Source of the DNA: Phytohabitans sp036906915
Lineage (GTDB): Bacteria > Actinomycetota > Actinomycetes > Mycobacteriales > Micromonosporaceae
Assembly: GCF_036906915.1 (NCBI RefSeq)
Contig: NZ_JBAKHX010000098.1
Location: 1 to 25,035, forward strand
Direction: 5' to 3'
DNA: 25,035 nucleotides
Shown piece after piece: positions 7,056-13,973 of this stretch. The notes under the pieces are model-generated. The model was not told the origin of the DNA. It saw only the letters and a list, made by a program, of their open reading frames with translations, and made no database searches. A program made the translations under genes and the position numbers. Position 1 is the first letter of the stretch. Each line of letters begins with the position of its first letter.

Positions 7056-8099
7056 ATGGGCGAACGGACCTGGCCCAACCTCATCTCGGCGTTGCTGCGC
7101 GCCGAGGAGCTCTCCACCGCCGACACGGCCTGGGCCATGGGCGAGATCATGACCGGGTCGGCCACGCCGGCACAGATCGCCGGGTTCGCCACGGCGCTGC
7201 GTGCGAAAGGCGAAACTCCGGCCGAGCTGGCGGGCCTGGTGGAGACGATGCTGGCCACCGCCGCGCGGATCCATCTCTCCGATGAGGTACGCGCCGACGC
7301 GGTCGACGTCGTGGGAACTGGCGGCGACCGTGCCCACACCGTCAACATCTCCACGATGACCGCGATCGTGGTCGCCGGGGCGGGCGTCCGTGTGGTCAAG
7401 CACGGCAACCGCGCCGCCTCGTCGTCGTGCGGCGCCGCAGACCTGCTGGAATTCCTGGGTATTCCCCTCGACCTCGGCCCCGACGAGGTGTCCCGATGCC
7501 TCGTCGAGGCGGGTATCGGGTTCTGCTTCGCGGCACGGTTCCACCCCGGCATGCGTCACACCGCCGTGCCGCGGCGCGAGCTGGGCGTGCCCACCGTGTT
7601 CAACTTCCTCGGCCCGCTGACCAATCCGGCCCAGCCGCGCGCCGGCGCGATCGGCTGCTTCGACAGCCGCATGGCGCCCGTGATGGCGCAGGTCTTCGCC
7701 GACCGCGGCGACTCGGTGCTGGTCATGCGCGGCGAAGACGGCCTCGACGAGTTCAGCACCGCCGCACCGACCCGCGTCTGGGCGGTACACGACGGCACCG
7801 TCACCCCGATGTTGCTCGACGCCGCCGACCTCGGCATCGCCCGCTCCCAGCCCGGCGACCTGCGCGGCGGCGACGCGGCATTCAACGCCGACGTGACCCG
7901 GCGCCTGCTCGCTGGAGAGCCGGGCCCGGTCCGCGACGCGGTACTGGTCAACGCCGCCGCCGCCCTGACCGCCCACGCCGGCCCGAGCGGCGACCTGACT
8001 GAGGCGCTGCGGGCGGGCCTGGCCCGCGCGGCCGAGTCCATCGACACGGGCGCCGCCGCCAAGGTCCTCGACCGCTGGATAGAGGTAGCCACCCCCTAA
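7056..8099 (+). CDS. trpD: Anthranilate phosphoribosyltransferase
   Basis: Transfers the phosphoribosyl group of PRPP to anthranilate, the second step of tryptophan synthesis. The 347 residues are the usual length. Family motifs are visible in order: GTGGD (87-91, PRPP binding), NIST (97-100), KHGN (115-118), and NFLGPLTNP near residues 188-196, all in a typical N-terminal helical plus C-terminal alpha/beta layout. ATG 7056 has GGAGG about 8 nt upstream. It stands apart from other trp genes, as in M. tuberculosis, where trpD (Rv2192c) also neighbours ctaE. Its stop TAA (8097-8099) directly abuts the convergent hydrolase stop, leaving no spacer. Confidence 0.97.
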   Translation: MGERTWPNLISALLRAEELSTADTAWAMGEIMTGSATPAQIAGFATALRAKGETPAELAGLVETMLATAARIHLSDEVRADAVDVVGTGGDRAHTVNISTMTAIVVAGAGVRVVKHGNRAASSSCGAADLLEFLGIPLDLGPDEVSRCLVEAGIGFCFAARFHPGMRHTAVPRRELGVPTVFNFLGPLTNPAQPRAGAIGCFDSRMAPVMAQVFADRGDSVLVMRGEDGLDEFSTAAPTRVWAVHDGTVTPMLLDAADLGIARSQPGDLRGGDAAFNADVTRRLLAGEPGPVRDAVLVNAAAALTAHAGPSGDLTEALRAGLARAAESIDTGAAAKVLDRWIEVATP

Positions 8100-8942
8100 T
8101 TAGAGGGTCGTTGTGAAGGTGGCTATGCGGGACGCCAGCGGGGTGGACGCGCGCACCCAGGCGAAGTGGTCGAGTCGCCCGCCCGCCTCGGCTGTCGTGT
8201 AGTGCTCGCGCCGCACCGGTGCCGCCTCCAGCTTGGCGCAGAGGTGGTCGAGCGTCTCGGGCGGCGTGTACTGGTCGTGGTCGACGCTCACCGCCAGCAC
8301 CGGCGTGCGCACCTTACGGACGGCGGCTTCGGCGTCGACCCCGTCGATCGACGGGAACCGCCCGGTGCGTGCCGTGTACGCCCAGTCTCGGATCACGCCA
8401 CGCGCCTGCCGGCCGCCGAACGTCCACCCGGGCCACACCCCCGCGACCGCGGCGACGGCACCGATGGCTTGCGTGTACGGCAGTATCGCGTAGCCGCGCA
8501 GGCCGGGGTAGTGCCGCCAGTACGGCAGGCCGACCGCGACCAGTGCGAGACCGTCCACGTCGGACGGCTCATTCAGCGCCAGGTGCAGGATTGCCGCCTG
8601 ACCGCCCAGCGAGTGGCCGATGAGCAGCCGCTTGCGCCCGTCCAGCCGTGGCTTGAGCGCCTCCGACACCGCGGCGACGTCCTCGACCAGCGACGGGTAC
8701 CCGTACCGGGAGGCCCGGCTGGGCGGTGGTGTGCTGGCGCCGGTGCCGCGCAGGTCGGCCACGATGACGGTGATGCCCTGCTCGCCGAGTGCCGCCGCGA
8801 ACGGCCGGTAGTAGCGCGCCTTGACGCCCATGGCAGGCCAGATGATCGCGACGGGCCCGTCGTCCGAGGGCGACGGATATACCTGCAGGCCGATCCGGTC
8901 GGTGCCCCGCTCCAGGTGCTCCTGGGTGAAGTCAGTCGGCAT
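8100..8942 (-). CDS. Alpha/beta hydrolase family protein
   Basis: 280-residue alpha/beta-fold hydrolase. The nucleophile elbow is GHSLGG with S111. An oxyanion-region motif (IIWPAMGVKARYY) follows beta-3, ADLRGTGAS follows the next strand, SVDHDQYTPPE is the probable acid region, and LDHFAW near the C-terminus offers the catalytic His. It resembles COG4757-type predicted hydrolases; the substrate is unknown. ATG 8942 overlaps the upstream AsnC-like gene by 11 bp, so the pair is probably one transcript. The 3' end abuts trpD head-on with zero spacing (TAATTA). Confidence 0.85.
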   Translation of the reverse strand: MPTDFTQEHLERGTDRIGLQVYPSPSDDGPVAIIWPAMGVKARYYRPFAAALGEQGITVIVADLRGTGASTPPPSRASRYGYPSLVEDVAAVSEALKPRLDGRKRLLIGHSLGGQAAILHLALNEPSDVDGLALVAVGLPYWRHYPGLRGYAILPYTQAIGAVAAVAGVWPGWTFGGRQARGVIRDWAYTARTGRFPSIDGVDAEAAVRKVRTPVLAVSVDHDQYTPPETLDHLCAKLEAAPVRREHYTTAEAGGRLDHFAWVRASTPLASRIATFTTTL

Positions 8943-9219
8943 CGGGGAGCCCGATGGCGAATGCCTCCTCGAGGTCGTGCTGCGAGTATGCCCGGAACGC
9001 GATGTGCGTGTCGGTGTCGACGACGCCTGGGGTCTTGGAGATGCCGCCCGCGATGACCTCGGCGATCTGCTCGTATTCGCGTACGCGCACGATGGCGATG
9101 AGGTCGACGTGGCCGGCGACCGAGTAGACCTCGCTGACGCCGGGGAGGGCGGCGAGCGCCTCGGCCACCTCGGGAATGGAGTCGGTGGCGCAGTCGATCA
9201 GTACGATCGCAGTGATCAC
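8932..9219 (-). CDS. Lrp/AsnC ligand-binding (RAM) domain protein without HTH
   Basis: 95 residues corresponding to the effector-binding half of Lrp/AsnC regulators: a beta-alpha-beta-beta-alpha-beta pattern with VSEVYSVAGHVDLIAIVRV and TPGVVDTDTHIAF. There is no DNA-binding helix-turn-helix, so it could sense amino acids or partner a full-length Lrp. GTG 9219 is preferred because TAGAGT (9227-9232 read on -) lies 7 nt upstream, suggesting a leaderless mRNA. The longer frame from 9285 (TTG) would run into hairpin copy 3. The 3' end overlaps the hydrolase start. The role is inferred from family membership only. Confidence 0.85.
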   Translation of the reverse strand: MITAIVLIDCATDSIPEVAEALAALPGVSEVYSVAGHVDLIAIVRVREYEQIAEVIAGGISKTPGVVDTDTHIAFRAYSQHDLEEAFAIGLPDAD

Positions 9220-9226
9220 GCCGCCC

Positions 9227-9232
9227 ACTCTA
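9227..9232 (-). promoter_or_regulatory. -10 element (TAGAGT) for leaderless AsnC-like mRNA
   Basis: TAGAGT on the - strand sits 7 nt before GTG 9219, the spacing expected for a leaderless actinobacterial transcript. It also decides the start against the extended frame. Confidence 0.45.
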
Positions 9233-9266
9233 TCGGCGGGCGCCGCCCGCGGCCTAGGGGCCGCCG

Positions 9267-9346
9267 GGATCAAGGAGAAACGCAACGATCAAGGGCAAAC
9301 GCACGCGGAAAAGAGATCCAACCACGTGCATTCGCCCTTGATCGAC
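9267..9346 (+). repeat. Dispersed hairpin element, copy 3
   Basis: Box GATCAAGG at 9268-9275 (box frame 9267-9275), then hairpin arms starting at 9286 and ending at 9346, with the 19-nt box offset kept. The right arm reads GTGCATTCGCCC, giving two substitutions relative to copy 1. Read on the - strand, all three deviations are G-U wobbles; on the + strand they are A-C mismatches. It lies about 70 bp past the ctaF stop on the - strand, upstream of the AsnC-like gene. Confidence 0.9.
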
Positions 9347-9356
9347 GAGGAGAGGC

Positions 9357-9388
9357 GGGGGGAGGCGCGGGGAGGCGGGGAGGCGGGG
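9357..9388 (+). other. G-quadruplex-capable tract
   Basis: Four G-runs (9357-9362, 9369-9372, 9377-9380, 9385-9388) separated by 4-6 nt meet the canonical G4 pattern. It sits between the ctaF stop (9416) and hairpin copy 3, with the G-rich strand opposite to the ctaF mRNA. Confidence 0.6.
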
Positions 9389-9415
9389 AGGCGAGCAAAC
9401 GGGGAGCGCGCCGCC

Positions 9416-9841
9416 CTAGTGCTCTGCCGTGCGGCGGGTGCCGGTGTAGTACTCGAAGAGCAGGCCGCAGGTTGCGGCGGTCACCGCGATCATGCCGGCC
9501 GCCAGCAACCACCACATCCAGAACACGAGACCGAGCCCGGCCACCGTCGCGGCAGCCGCCAGCCCGAACGGCCAGTAGCTGCCCGGGCTGAAGAAACCAA
9601 CCTCGCCGGCACCGTCGGACACCTCGGCGTCCGGCCGGTCTTCGGGCCGCAGGTCGATCCGGCGCGACACGAACCAGAAGAACCCGCCGCACATCGAGGT
9701 CAGGAGCGCGGAGAGCAGCAGCGCGACCGTGCCGATCCACTCGACGCGCCCGAGGTCGCCCCACGTCCACCACGCGTACACGACGCAGGCCACGTACAGG
9801 AAGGCGGTGACGACGCCGAAGATCCGATACTCAGTCTTCAT
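9416..9841 (-). CDS. ctaF: Cytochrome c oxidase subunit IV (actinobacterial)
   Basis: 141-residue small subunit of the aa3 oxidase, specific to actinobacteria. It begins MKTEYRIFGVVTAFLYVA and has four hydrophobic segments in two hairpins: about 7-26, 35-57, 89-107 and 109-128, with a charged loop between (RRIDLRPEDRPDAEVSD) and a short GTRRTAEH tail. ATG 9841 lies 1 nt after the ctaC stop, so the two are translationally linked. The longer frame upstream is the ctaC shadow. Past its stop come a G4-capable tract and hairpin copy 3. Confidence 0.93.
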   Translation of the reverse strand: MKTEYRIFGVVTAFLYVACVVYAWWTWGDLGRVEWIGTVALLLSALLTSMCGGFFWFVSRRIDLRPEDRPDAEVSDGAGEVGFFSPGSYWPFGLAAAATVAGLGLVFWMWWLLAAGMIAVTAATCGLLFEYYTGTRRTAEH

Positions 9842-9842
9842 G

Positions 9843-10742
9843 TCACTCTCCGGACGTGGAGTTGAAGTTCGCGACGTCCCGCTTGGTCGGGAACGGCTTC
9901 GTCGTGGTCGCCAGCGGCTCCTCACCGATCTGGGTGAGCGCCTGCTGGGTCGTCGCGCCGTCCTGCTTCGCCTCGATGAACTGGTCGAACTTCTCCGGCG
10001 AGACCACACGCAGCTCGAAGTTCATCATCGAGTGGTAGGTGCCGCACAACTCGGCGCACCGGCCGACGTACGAGCCTTCCTGGTCGATGCTCGACACCTC
10101 GAACTGGTTGCGGATGTTCCCGGGGAACACGTCGCGCTTGAACAGCAGCTCCGGGACCCAGAACGAGTGGATGACGTCCTTGCTGGTCTCCTCGAAGAGA
10201 ATCCGCTTGCCGGTGGGCAGCACCAGCACCGGAATCACGTCGCTCGAGCCGAGCGTGGACGCGATGGTGTTGGCGTCAGTTCCGATGCCGTCGCGGTAGT
10301 TGAACTGCCAGTTCCACTTGAACGCGACCGTCTCGACGATCACGTCCGGGGTCTTGGAGGTGCGGTCCACATCGGTCTGCACGATCGCCGTGTAGTAGAA
10401 CAGCACCGACACGACCAGGATCGGCGCGATCGTGTAGAGGAACTCCATCGGCATGTTGTAACGGGTCTGCACCGGCAGCTCGTCGCCGCGCTTGCGGTAC
10501 CGCACGACGCACCAGAAGATCAGGCCCCAGACGAACACGCCGACCACGAGGGCGGCGATCACGGACCCGATCCACAGGTCGTACATGCGGTTGGCCTGCG
10601 GCGTAATGCCGTTTTCCGGCCAGCCGAAACCCTTGAAAGCGCTGCCGACGTCACAGCCACCCAGCAAGGTCATCAGCGCCGCGGCGCCGGCCCCGAGCCC
10701 GGCGAGCCTCGCAAGACGAGCCCGCGTACCCCTAGCGACCAC
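9843..10742 (-). CDS. ctaC: Cytochrome c oxidase subunit II
   Basis: Subunit II of the aa3 oxidase, carrying the CuA centre that accepts electrons from QcrC. An N-terminal signal ends in a lipobox (LLGGC), so it is probably a lipoprotein. Two transmembrane helices follow (IGSVIAALVVGVFVWGLIFW; FLYTIAPILVVSVLFYYTA), then an external cupredoxin domain with CuA ligands in VIHSFWVPEL (His) and CAELCGTYHSMM (Cys, Glu, Cys, His, Met). I prefer GTG 10742, 299 residues, because GGGAGG lies 9 nt upstream; GTG 10766 (eight residues longer) is possible. TAATCT (10778-10783, - strand) is a candidate -10. The catalytic subunit I gene is not adjacent, as in M. tuberculosis. Confidence 0.96.
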   Translation of the reverse strand: MVARGTRARLARLAGLGAGAAALMTLLGGCDVGSAFKGFGWPENGITPQANRMYDLWIGSVIAALVVGVFVWGLIFWCVVRYRKRGDELPVQTRYNMPMEFLYTIAPILVVSVLFYYTAIVQTDVDRTSKTPDVIVETVAFKWNWQFNYRDGIGTDANTIASTLGSSDVIPVLVLPTGKRILFEETSKDVIHSFWVPELLFKRDVFPGNIRNQFEVSSIDQEGSYVGRCAELCGTYHSMMNFELRVVSPEKFDQFIEAKQDGATTQQALTQIGEEPLATTTKPFPTKRDVANFNSTSGE

Positions 10743-10777
10743 CTGGTTCAGCCTCCCTAGCGTCACTGACGGTCGCG

Positions 10778-10783
10778 AGATTA
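10778..10783 (-). promoter_or_regulatory. -10 element (TAATCT) for ctaC-ctaF
   Basis: TAATCT on the - strand, in the 64-bp gap between the divergent ctaC and cysteine desulfurase genes. It would give a short leader containing the GGGAGG Shine-Dalgarno before GTG 10742. Confidence 0.4.
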
Positions 10784-10818
10784 CTCGACCATGCGGGCCG
10801 GACCTGCCGTGGGGTAGG

Positions 10819-10824
10819 TAGCGT
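10819..10824 (+). promoter_or_regulatory. -10 element (TAGCGT) for leaderless cysteine desulfurase mRNA
   Basis: TAGCGT ends 6 nt before GTG 10831 and no Shine-Dalgarno is present. Confidence 0.4.
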
Positions 10825-10830
10825 CGGCTC

Positions 10831-11937
10831 GTGACCTACTTCGACGCGGCCGCGGCCGCGCCGCTGCATCCGGTCGCGCGGCAGGCGCTGCTCGCCGCGC
10901 TCGACGACGGCTGGGCCGACCCCGGCAAGCTCTACACGCAGGCCCGCCGGGCACGCCAGCTCCTCGACGCGGCGCGCGCCACGACCGCCGAGATTCTCGG
11001 CGTACGCGCCGACGAGTTGACCTTCACCAGTGGCGGGACGGCGGCGGCACACTCGGCCGTCCTGGGTGGCCTGGCAGGGCGGCGGCGGGCCGGTGAGACC
11101 CTCGTGCACTCCGCGATCGAGCACTCGGCCGTGCTCTACGCGGCCGGCGGCGCAGGCGTTCCGGTGCCCGTGGACCGGCTGGGACGGCTCGACCTGGACG
11201 CCTGGCGGTCTGCCGTGGCGGCCCCCGGGGTGGCACTGGCCGCCCTGATCAGCGCCAGCCACGAGGTGGGCACGGTCCAACCGGTCGCCGAGGCTGCCGA
11301 GGCGTGCGCGGCGGCAGGCGTCCCCCTCTACGTCGACGCCGCGCAGTCGGTGGGCCGGGTTCCAGTACCCGATGGGTGGTCGCTGCTGACGGCGAGCGCC
11401 CGGAAGTGGGGTGGTCCGGCGGGCGTGGGGCTGCTCGTCGTCCGGAAAGGCGCGCGCTGGCGCTCGCCATACCCGGATGGCGAACGGGAGACGTGCCGTG
11501 ACCTTCCGGCCATGGTCGCGGCCGCGGCCGCGCTGCGGGCGGTGACCACCGAGCAGGTCGCGGAGGCGGCCCGGCTGGCGCCGCTGGTCGACCGGATCCG
11601 GCGGGTGGTGGCCGCGACCGTGCCGGACGTCGAGGTGGTCGGCGACCCGGACGGCCGGCTGCCGCACCTGGTGACGTTCTCCTGCCTGTACGTGGACGGC
11701 GAGGCGCTGCTGCACGCGCTCGACCGGCGCGGGTTCGCGGTGTCGTCAGGGTCGTCGTGCACGTCGTCGACGCTGCGCCCGAGCCACGTACTCGAGGCGA
11801 TGGGCGTGCTGTCGCACGGCAACGTGCGGGTGTCGCTGCACCGGGACAGCACCGAGGCGGACGTCGACCGGTTCCTGGCGCAGCTGCCCGGCGTGGTCGC
11901 CGACCTGCGCGCGGAGGCGGGGGTGGTGGGGCTGTGA
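10831..11937 (+). CDS. Cysteine desulfurase (class V aminotransferase fold)
   Basis: PLP enzyme taking sulfur from cysteine as an enzyme persulfide. Over 368 residues the NifS/IscS landmarks are in order: YFDAAAAAPLHP at the N-terminus, FTSGGTAAAHSAV, SAIEHSAV (His stacking on PLP), SHEVGTVQP, VDAAQS (D169), and SARKWGGPAGVG with K192 as the PLP lysine. The persulfide Cys is C310 in SSGSSCTSST. The segment after the lysine is shorter and differs from IscS (no RRGTPN), so it is a divergent actinobacterial type. It is followed by a TusA-like carrier, so the likely route is sulfur transfer to TusA for tRNA thiolation or cofactor synthesis (inference). Its stop overlaps a GTG as GTGA. Confidence 0.92.
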   Translation: MTYFDAAAAAPLHPVARQALLAALDDGWADPGKLYTQARRARQLLDAARATTAEILGVRADELTFTSGGTAAAHSAVLGGLAGRRRAGETLVHSAIEHSAVLYAAGGAGVPVPVDRLGRLDLDAWRSAVAAPGVALAALISASHEVGTVQPVAEAAEACAAAGVPLYVDAAQSVGRVPVPDGWSLLTASARKWGGPAGVGLLVVRKGARWRSPYPDGERETCRDLPAMVAAAAALRAVTTEQVAEAARLAPLVDRIRRVVAATVPDVEVVGDPDGRLPHLVTFSCLYVDGEALLHALDRRGFAVSSGSSCTSSTLRPSHVLEAMGVLSHGNVRVSLHRDSTEADVDRFLAQLPGVVADLRAEAGVVGL

Positions 11938-12020
11938 CTGAGCTAGCTCGGCGGCGGCTGCGGGCGGCGCGCCCTCACAGCTCCCTACGCTTGGTGGCGG
12001 CTGCGGGAGGCGGCGCATGA
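11934..12020 (+). CDS. Possible 28-residue coupled peptide (first unit of a duplicated start region)
   Basis: GTG 11934 overlaps the cysteine desulfurase stop (GTGA) and follows a GGGGGTGGTGGGG purine tract. It begins V-T-E-L-A-R-R-R-L-R, ends SLRLVAAAGGGA, and its TGA overlaps the next ATG (ATGA at 12017-12020). No family is recognised. It may be only a by-product of the duplication. Confidence 0.25.
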   Translation: MTELARRRLRAARPHSSLRLVAAAGGGA

Positions 12021-12148
12021 CCGAGTTTGCTGGCGCTCGCCTGCGCTCGCGCGGGTCACGCGCCCCGAAGCCTCCCTGTAGCCACCAGCCGCTACGGTCG
12101 CTGCGCTCCCTACGCTTGGTGGCGGCTGCGGGAGGCGGCGCATGACCG
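11981..12148. repeat. 43-bp direct repeat duplicating the tusA start region
   Basis: Exact copies at 11981-12023 and 12106-12148, 125 bp apart. Each carries GGGAGG, a 6-nt spacer and ATGACCG, so a Shine-Dalgarno and start codon are duplicated. The second copy is the real tusA start. Confidence 0.9.
12017..12145 (+). CDS. Possible 42-residue coupled peptide upstream of tusA
   Basis: It opens at the ATG of the first repeat copy (GGGAGG, 6-nt spacer), reads MTEFAGARLRSRGSRAP and ends SLRLVAAAGGGA, with its TGA overlapping the tusA ATG as ATGA. It could act as a coupling leader for tusA. The composition is Arg/Ala/Gly-rich and there is no family, so it may be non-functional. Confidence 0.3.
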   Translation: MTEFAGARLRSRGSRAPKPPCSHQPLRSLRSLRLVAAAGGGA

Positions 12149-12363
12149 TGCTGGACTGCTTGGGGCAGCGCTGCCCGCTGCCGGTGATCGCGCTGGCCAG
12201 GCGGCTGCCTGGCGTACCCGTTGGGGAGGTCGTGCGGGTGCTGGCCGACGACCCAGCGGCCGCAAACGACATCCCGGCGTGGTGCCGGATGCGCGGTCAG
12301 GAGTACGTGGGCACCGTCACGATCGACGGCGCCCCCGCCTACGACGTGCGCCGGACCTCGTGA
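12142..12363 (+). CDS. TusA-like sulfur carrier protein
   Basis: 73 residues with the SirA/TusA fold signature at the N-terminus: LDCLGQRCPLPVIALARRL, in which C11 of the C-P-L-P motif is the sulfur-accepting residue and C6 is an extra Cys. The remainder follows the family pattern, with GEVVRVLADDPAAANDIPAWCRMRGQE. It would take persulfide sulfur from the cysteine desulfurase encoded just upstream. ATG 12142 has GGGAGG 6 nt upstream and overlaps the stop of a small open frame (ATGA). The stop TGA (12361-12363) abuts the convergent kinase stop as TGATCA. Confidence 0.9.
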   Translation: MTVLDCLGQRCPLPVIALARRLPGVPVGEVVRVLADDPAAANDIPAWCRMRGQEYVGTVTIDGAPAYDVRRTS

Positions 12364-13341
12364 TCAGACGCCGAGATGGGGACGGACGTCCTCCGCCGCC
12401 TGGTCGCCGTACGAGTCGGCGACGCGCTTGAGGAACGCGTCCGCGCGCACCTCGTACTCCTGCGGGCCCACCGTCTCCAGCACGAGCGCGGCCAGCACCG
12501 AGCCGACCTGTGCGGACCGCTCCAGGCTCAACCCCCACGAGAGGCCGGCGAAGAAGCCGCTGCGGAACCCGTCACCGACGCCCGTCGGGTCGACGAGCTG
12601 GACGTCGCGCGCCACCGGCACGTGAATGCGGTCGAGGCCCTTGCCGGTGATCTCCACGCCGTCCTTGCCCAGCGTGGTGATCCGCACCTTTACCCGATCG
12701 AGCACCTCGGCCTCGCTGAGGCCGGACTTGCTCGACAGCAGAGACTTCTCGTACTCGTTGGTGAGCAGGTACTCCGCGCCCTCGATGAGCTTTGTCACGT
12801 CGCCGCCGTCCATGCGGGCGAGCTGCTGCGACGGGTCGGCCGCGAACGCGTACCCACGGGTGCGGCACTCCTCGGAGTGGCGGATCATCGCCTCGGGGTC
12901 GTTGGCGCTGACCAGCACCAGGTCGAGGCCGCCGACGCGCTCGGCGACCGGCTTGAGCTCGATGTTTCGCGCCTCGCTCATCGCGCCCGCGTAGAACGAC
13001 GCGATCTGGCACATGTCGAGGTCGGTGGTGCAGACGAAGCGGGCCGTGTGCGCGATCTGGCTCACGTAGACCGAGTCGCAGTCGACGCCGTGCCGCTCCA
13101 GCCAGGACCGGTAGTCGGCGAAGTCGGCGCCCACCGCGCCGAGCAGCACCGGGTGCAGCCCGAGCTGGCCCATCCCGAAGGCGATGTTGGCCGCGATGCC
13201 GCCGCGGCGTACGACGAGGTCGTCGACCAGGAAGGAGAGCGAGACCTTGTCGAGCTGGTCAGCGAGCAGCTGCTCGGCGAACCGGCCCGGGAAATGCATC
13301 AGGTGGTCTGTTGCGATCGAGCCAGTTACGGCGATCTTCAT
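12364..13341 (-). CDS. PfkB-family carbohydrate/adenosine kinase
   Basis: 325 residues of the ribokinase/PfkB fold. It begins KIAVTGSIATDHLMHFPGRF and has the first PfkB signature around RRGGIAANIAFGMGQLG (46-61). The second is VDPTGVGDGFRSGF, with D257 as catalytic base in the anion-hole GVGD motif. Length, sequence style and neighbourhood match M. tuberculosis AdoK (Rv2202c), an adenosine kinase related to sugar kinases, so adenosine is the best guess, but another sugar or nucleoside is possible. ATG 13341 has GAGGG about 5 nt upstream. It is separated from the upstream HesB gene by a strong terminator. Its stop abuts the tusA stop head-on. Confidence 0.9.
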   Translation of the reverse strand: MKIAVTGSIATDHLMHFPGRFAEQLLADQLDKVSLSFLVDDLVVRRGGIAANIAFGMGQLGLHPVLLGAVGADFADYRSWLERHGVDCDSVYVSQIAHTARFVCTTDLDMCQIASFYAGAMSEARNIELKPVAERVGGLDLVLVSANDPEAMIRHSEECRTRGYAFAADPSQQLARMDGGDVTKLIEGAEYLLTNEYEKSLLSSKSGLSEAEVLDRVKVRITTLGKDGVEITGKGLDRIHVPVARDVQLVDPTGVGDGFRSGFFAGLSWGLSLERSAQVGSVLAALVLETVGPQEYEVRADAFLKRVADSYGDQAAEDVRPHLGV

Positions 13342-13389
13342 GTCGGCCCTCGGAGTCGGGTATGGGACAAGTGCGCGGCCAGCCTAGAC

Positions 13390-13423
13390 AAAGCGGGACC
13401 GCCCGTACAGGCGGTCCCGCTTT
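13390..13423 (-). terminator. Rho-independent terminator after the HesB gene
   Basis: Perfect 14-bp arms (13390-13403, 13410-13423) of AAAGCGGGACCGCC and its complement around a 6-nt loop, with T-runs on both sides. It would stop transcription leaving the HesB gene on the - strand before the kinase gene. It is the clearest classical terminator in the window and could work in both directions. Confidence 0.85.
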
Positions 13424-13456
13424 TCCGACAGACTGCTCCGAATCTAGCGAGCGCGC

Positions 13457-13523
13457 GCCGCCCGCAGACCGCACAAAGCGGCGGGAGCGGAGCGACCATA
13501 GCGACTGCGGTCTACAGGGCGGC
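13457..13523. repeat. Imperfect inverted repeat downstream of the HesB gene
   Basis: Arms 13457-13473 and 13506-13523 pair over 15 positions (GCCGCCC and AGACCGCA blocks) with a 2/3-nt internal bulge. It lies 45 bp past the HesB stop and before the terminator, forming a second, longer 3' hairpin. The DNA between and beyond is rich in GCGAGCG-type words. Confidence 0.65.
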
Positions 13524-13567
13524 TTCCGAGCGCGCGAGCGACCCGAGCGAAGGCGAGGGCATCAAAC

Positions 13568-13936
13568 TCAGTGGAACGAGTCACCGCACGCGCACGAACC
13601 CCCCGCATTGGGGTTGTCGATGGTGAAGCCCTGCGCGTCGATCCGGTCAGCGAAATCGATGGTCGCGCCGGACAGGTACGGAGCGCTCATGCGGTCGACG
13701 ACCACCCCGACACCGTCGAAGTCGGTCACGACGTCGCCGTCGAGCGAGCGCTCGTCGAAGAACAGCTGGTAGCGCAGGCCGGAGCAGCCACCGGGCTGCA
13801 CCGCCACACGCAGCCGCAGGTCGTCGCGGCCTTCCTGCTCGATAAGGGCCTTGACCTTCTGCGCCGCGACGTCGGTGAGGACGACGGTCGTAGCGGCCTT
13901 GGCCTCGGTCGACTCGGACTGCGCTGAAGTCGTCAC
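13568..13936 (-). CDS. erpA: HesB/IscA-type iron-sulfur cluster insertion protein (ErpA-like)
   Basis: 122-residue A-type carrier that binds a Fe-S cluster and passes it to target enzymes. The three family cysteines are visible: C51 in QPGGCSGLRYQLFF, and C115 and C117 in GGSCACGDSF near the C-terminus. GTG 13936 is the start because GAGGAGA lies 6 nt upstream; the frame open to 14080 overlaps marR. It is the counterpart of M. tuberculosis Rv2204c, also between a PfkB kinase and glycerate kinase. NadA, a [4Fe-4S] enzyme encoded nearby, is a possible client (inference). It lies 37 bp downstream of marR on the same strand. Confidence 0.92.
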   Translation of the reverse strand: MTTSAQSESTEAKAATTVVLTDVAAQKVKALIEQEGRDDLRLRVAVQPGGCSGLRYQLFFDERSLDGDVVTDFDGVGVVVDRMSAPYLSGATIDFADRIDAQGFTIDNPNAGGSCACGDSFH

Positions 13937-13973
13937 GGGATATCTCCTCTTACTTTCGGTATCAGTGCCAACG

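Noticed and set aside
9219..9285. A longer AsnC-like protein starting at TTG 9285
   Set aside because: The extension reads through the hairpin copy 3 edge and the probable -10 box; conserved sequence begins after GTG 9219.
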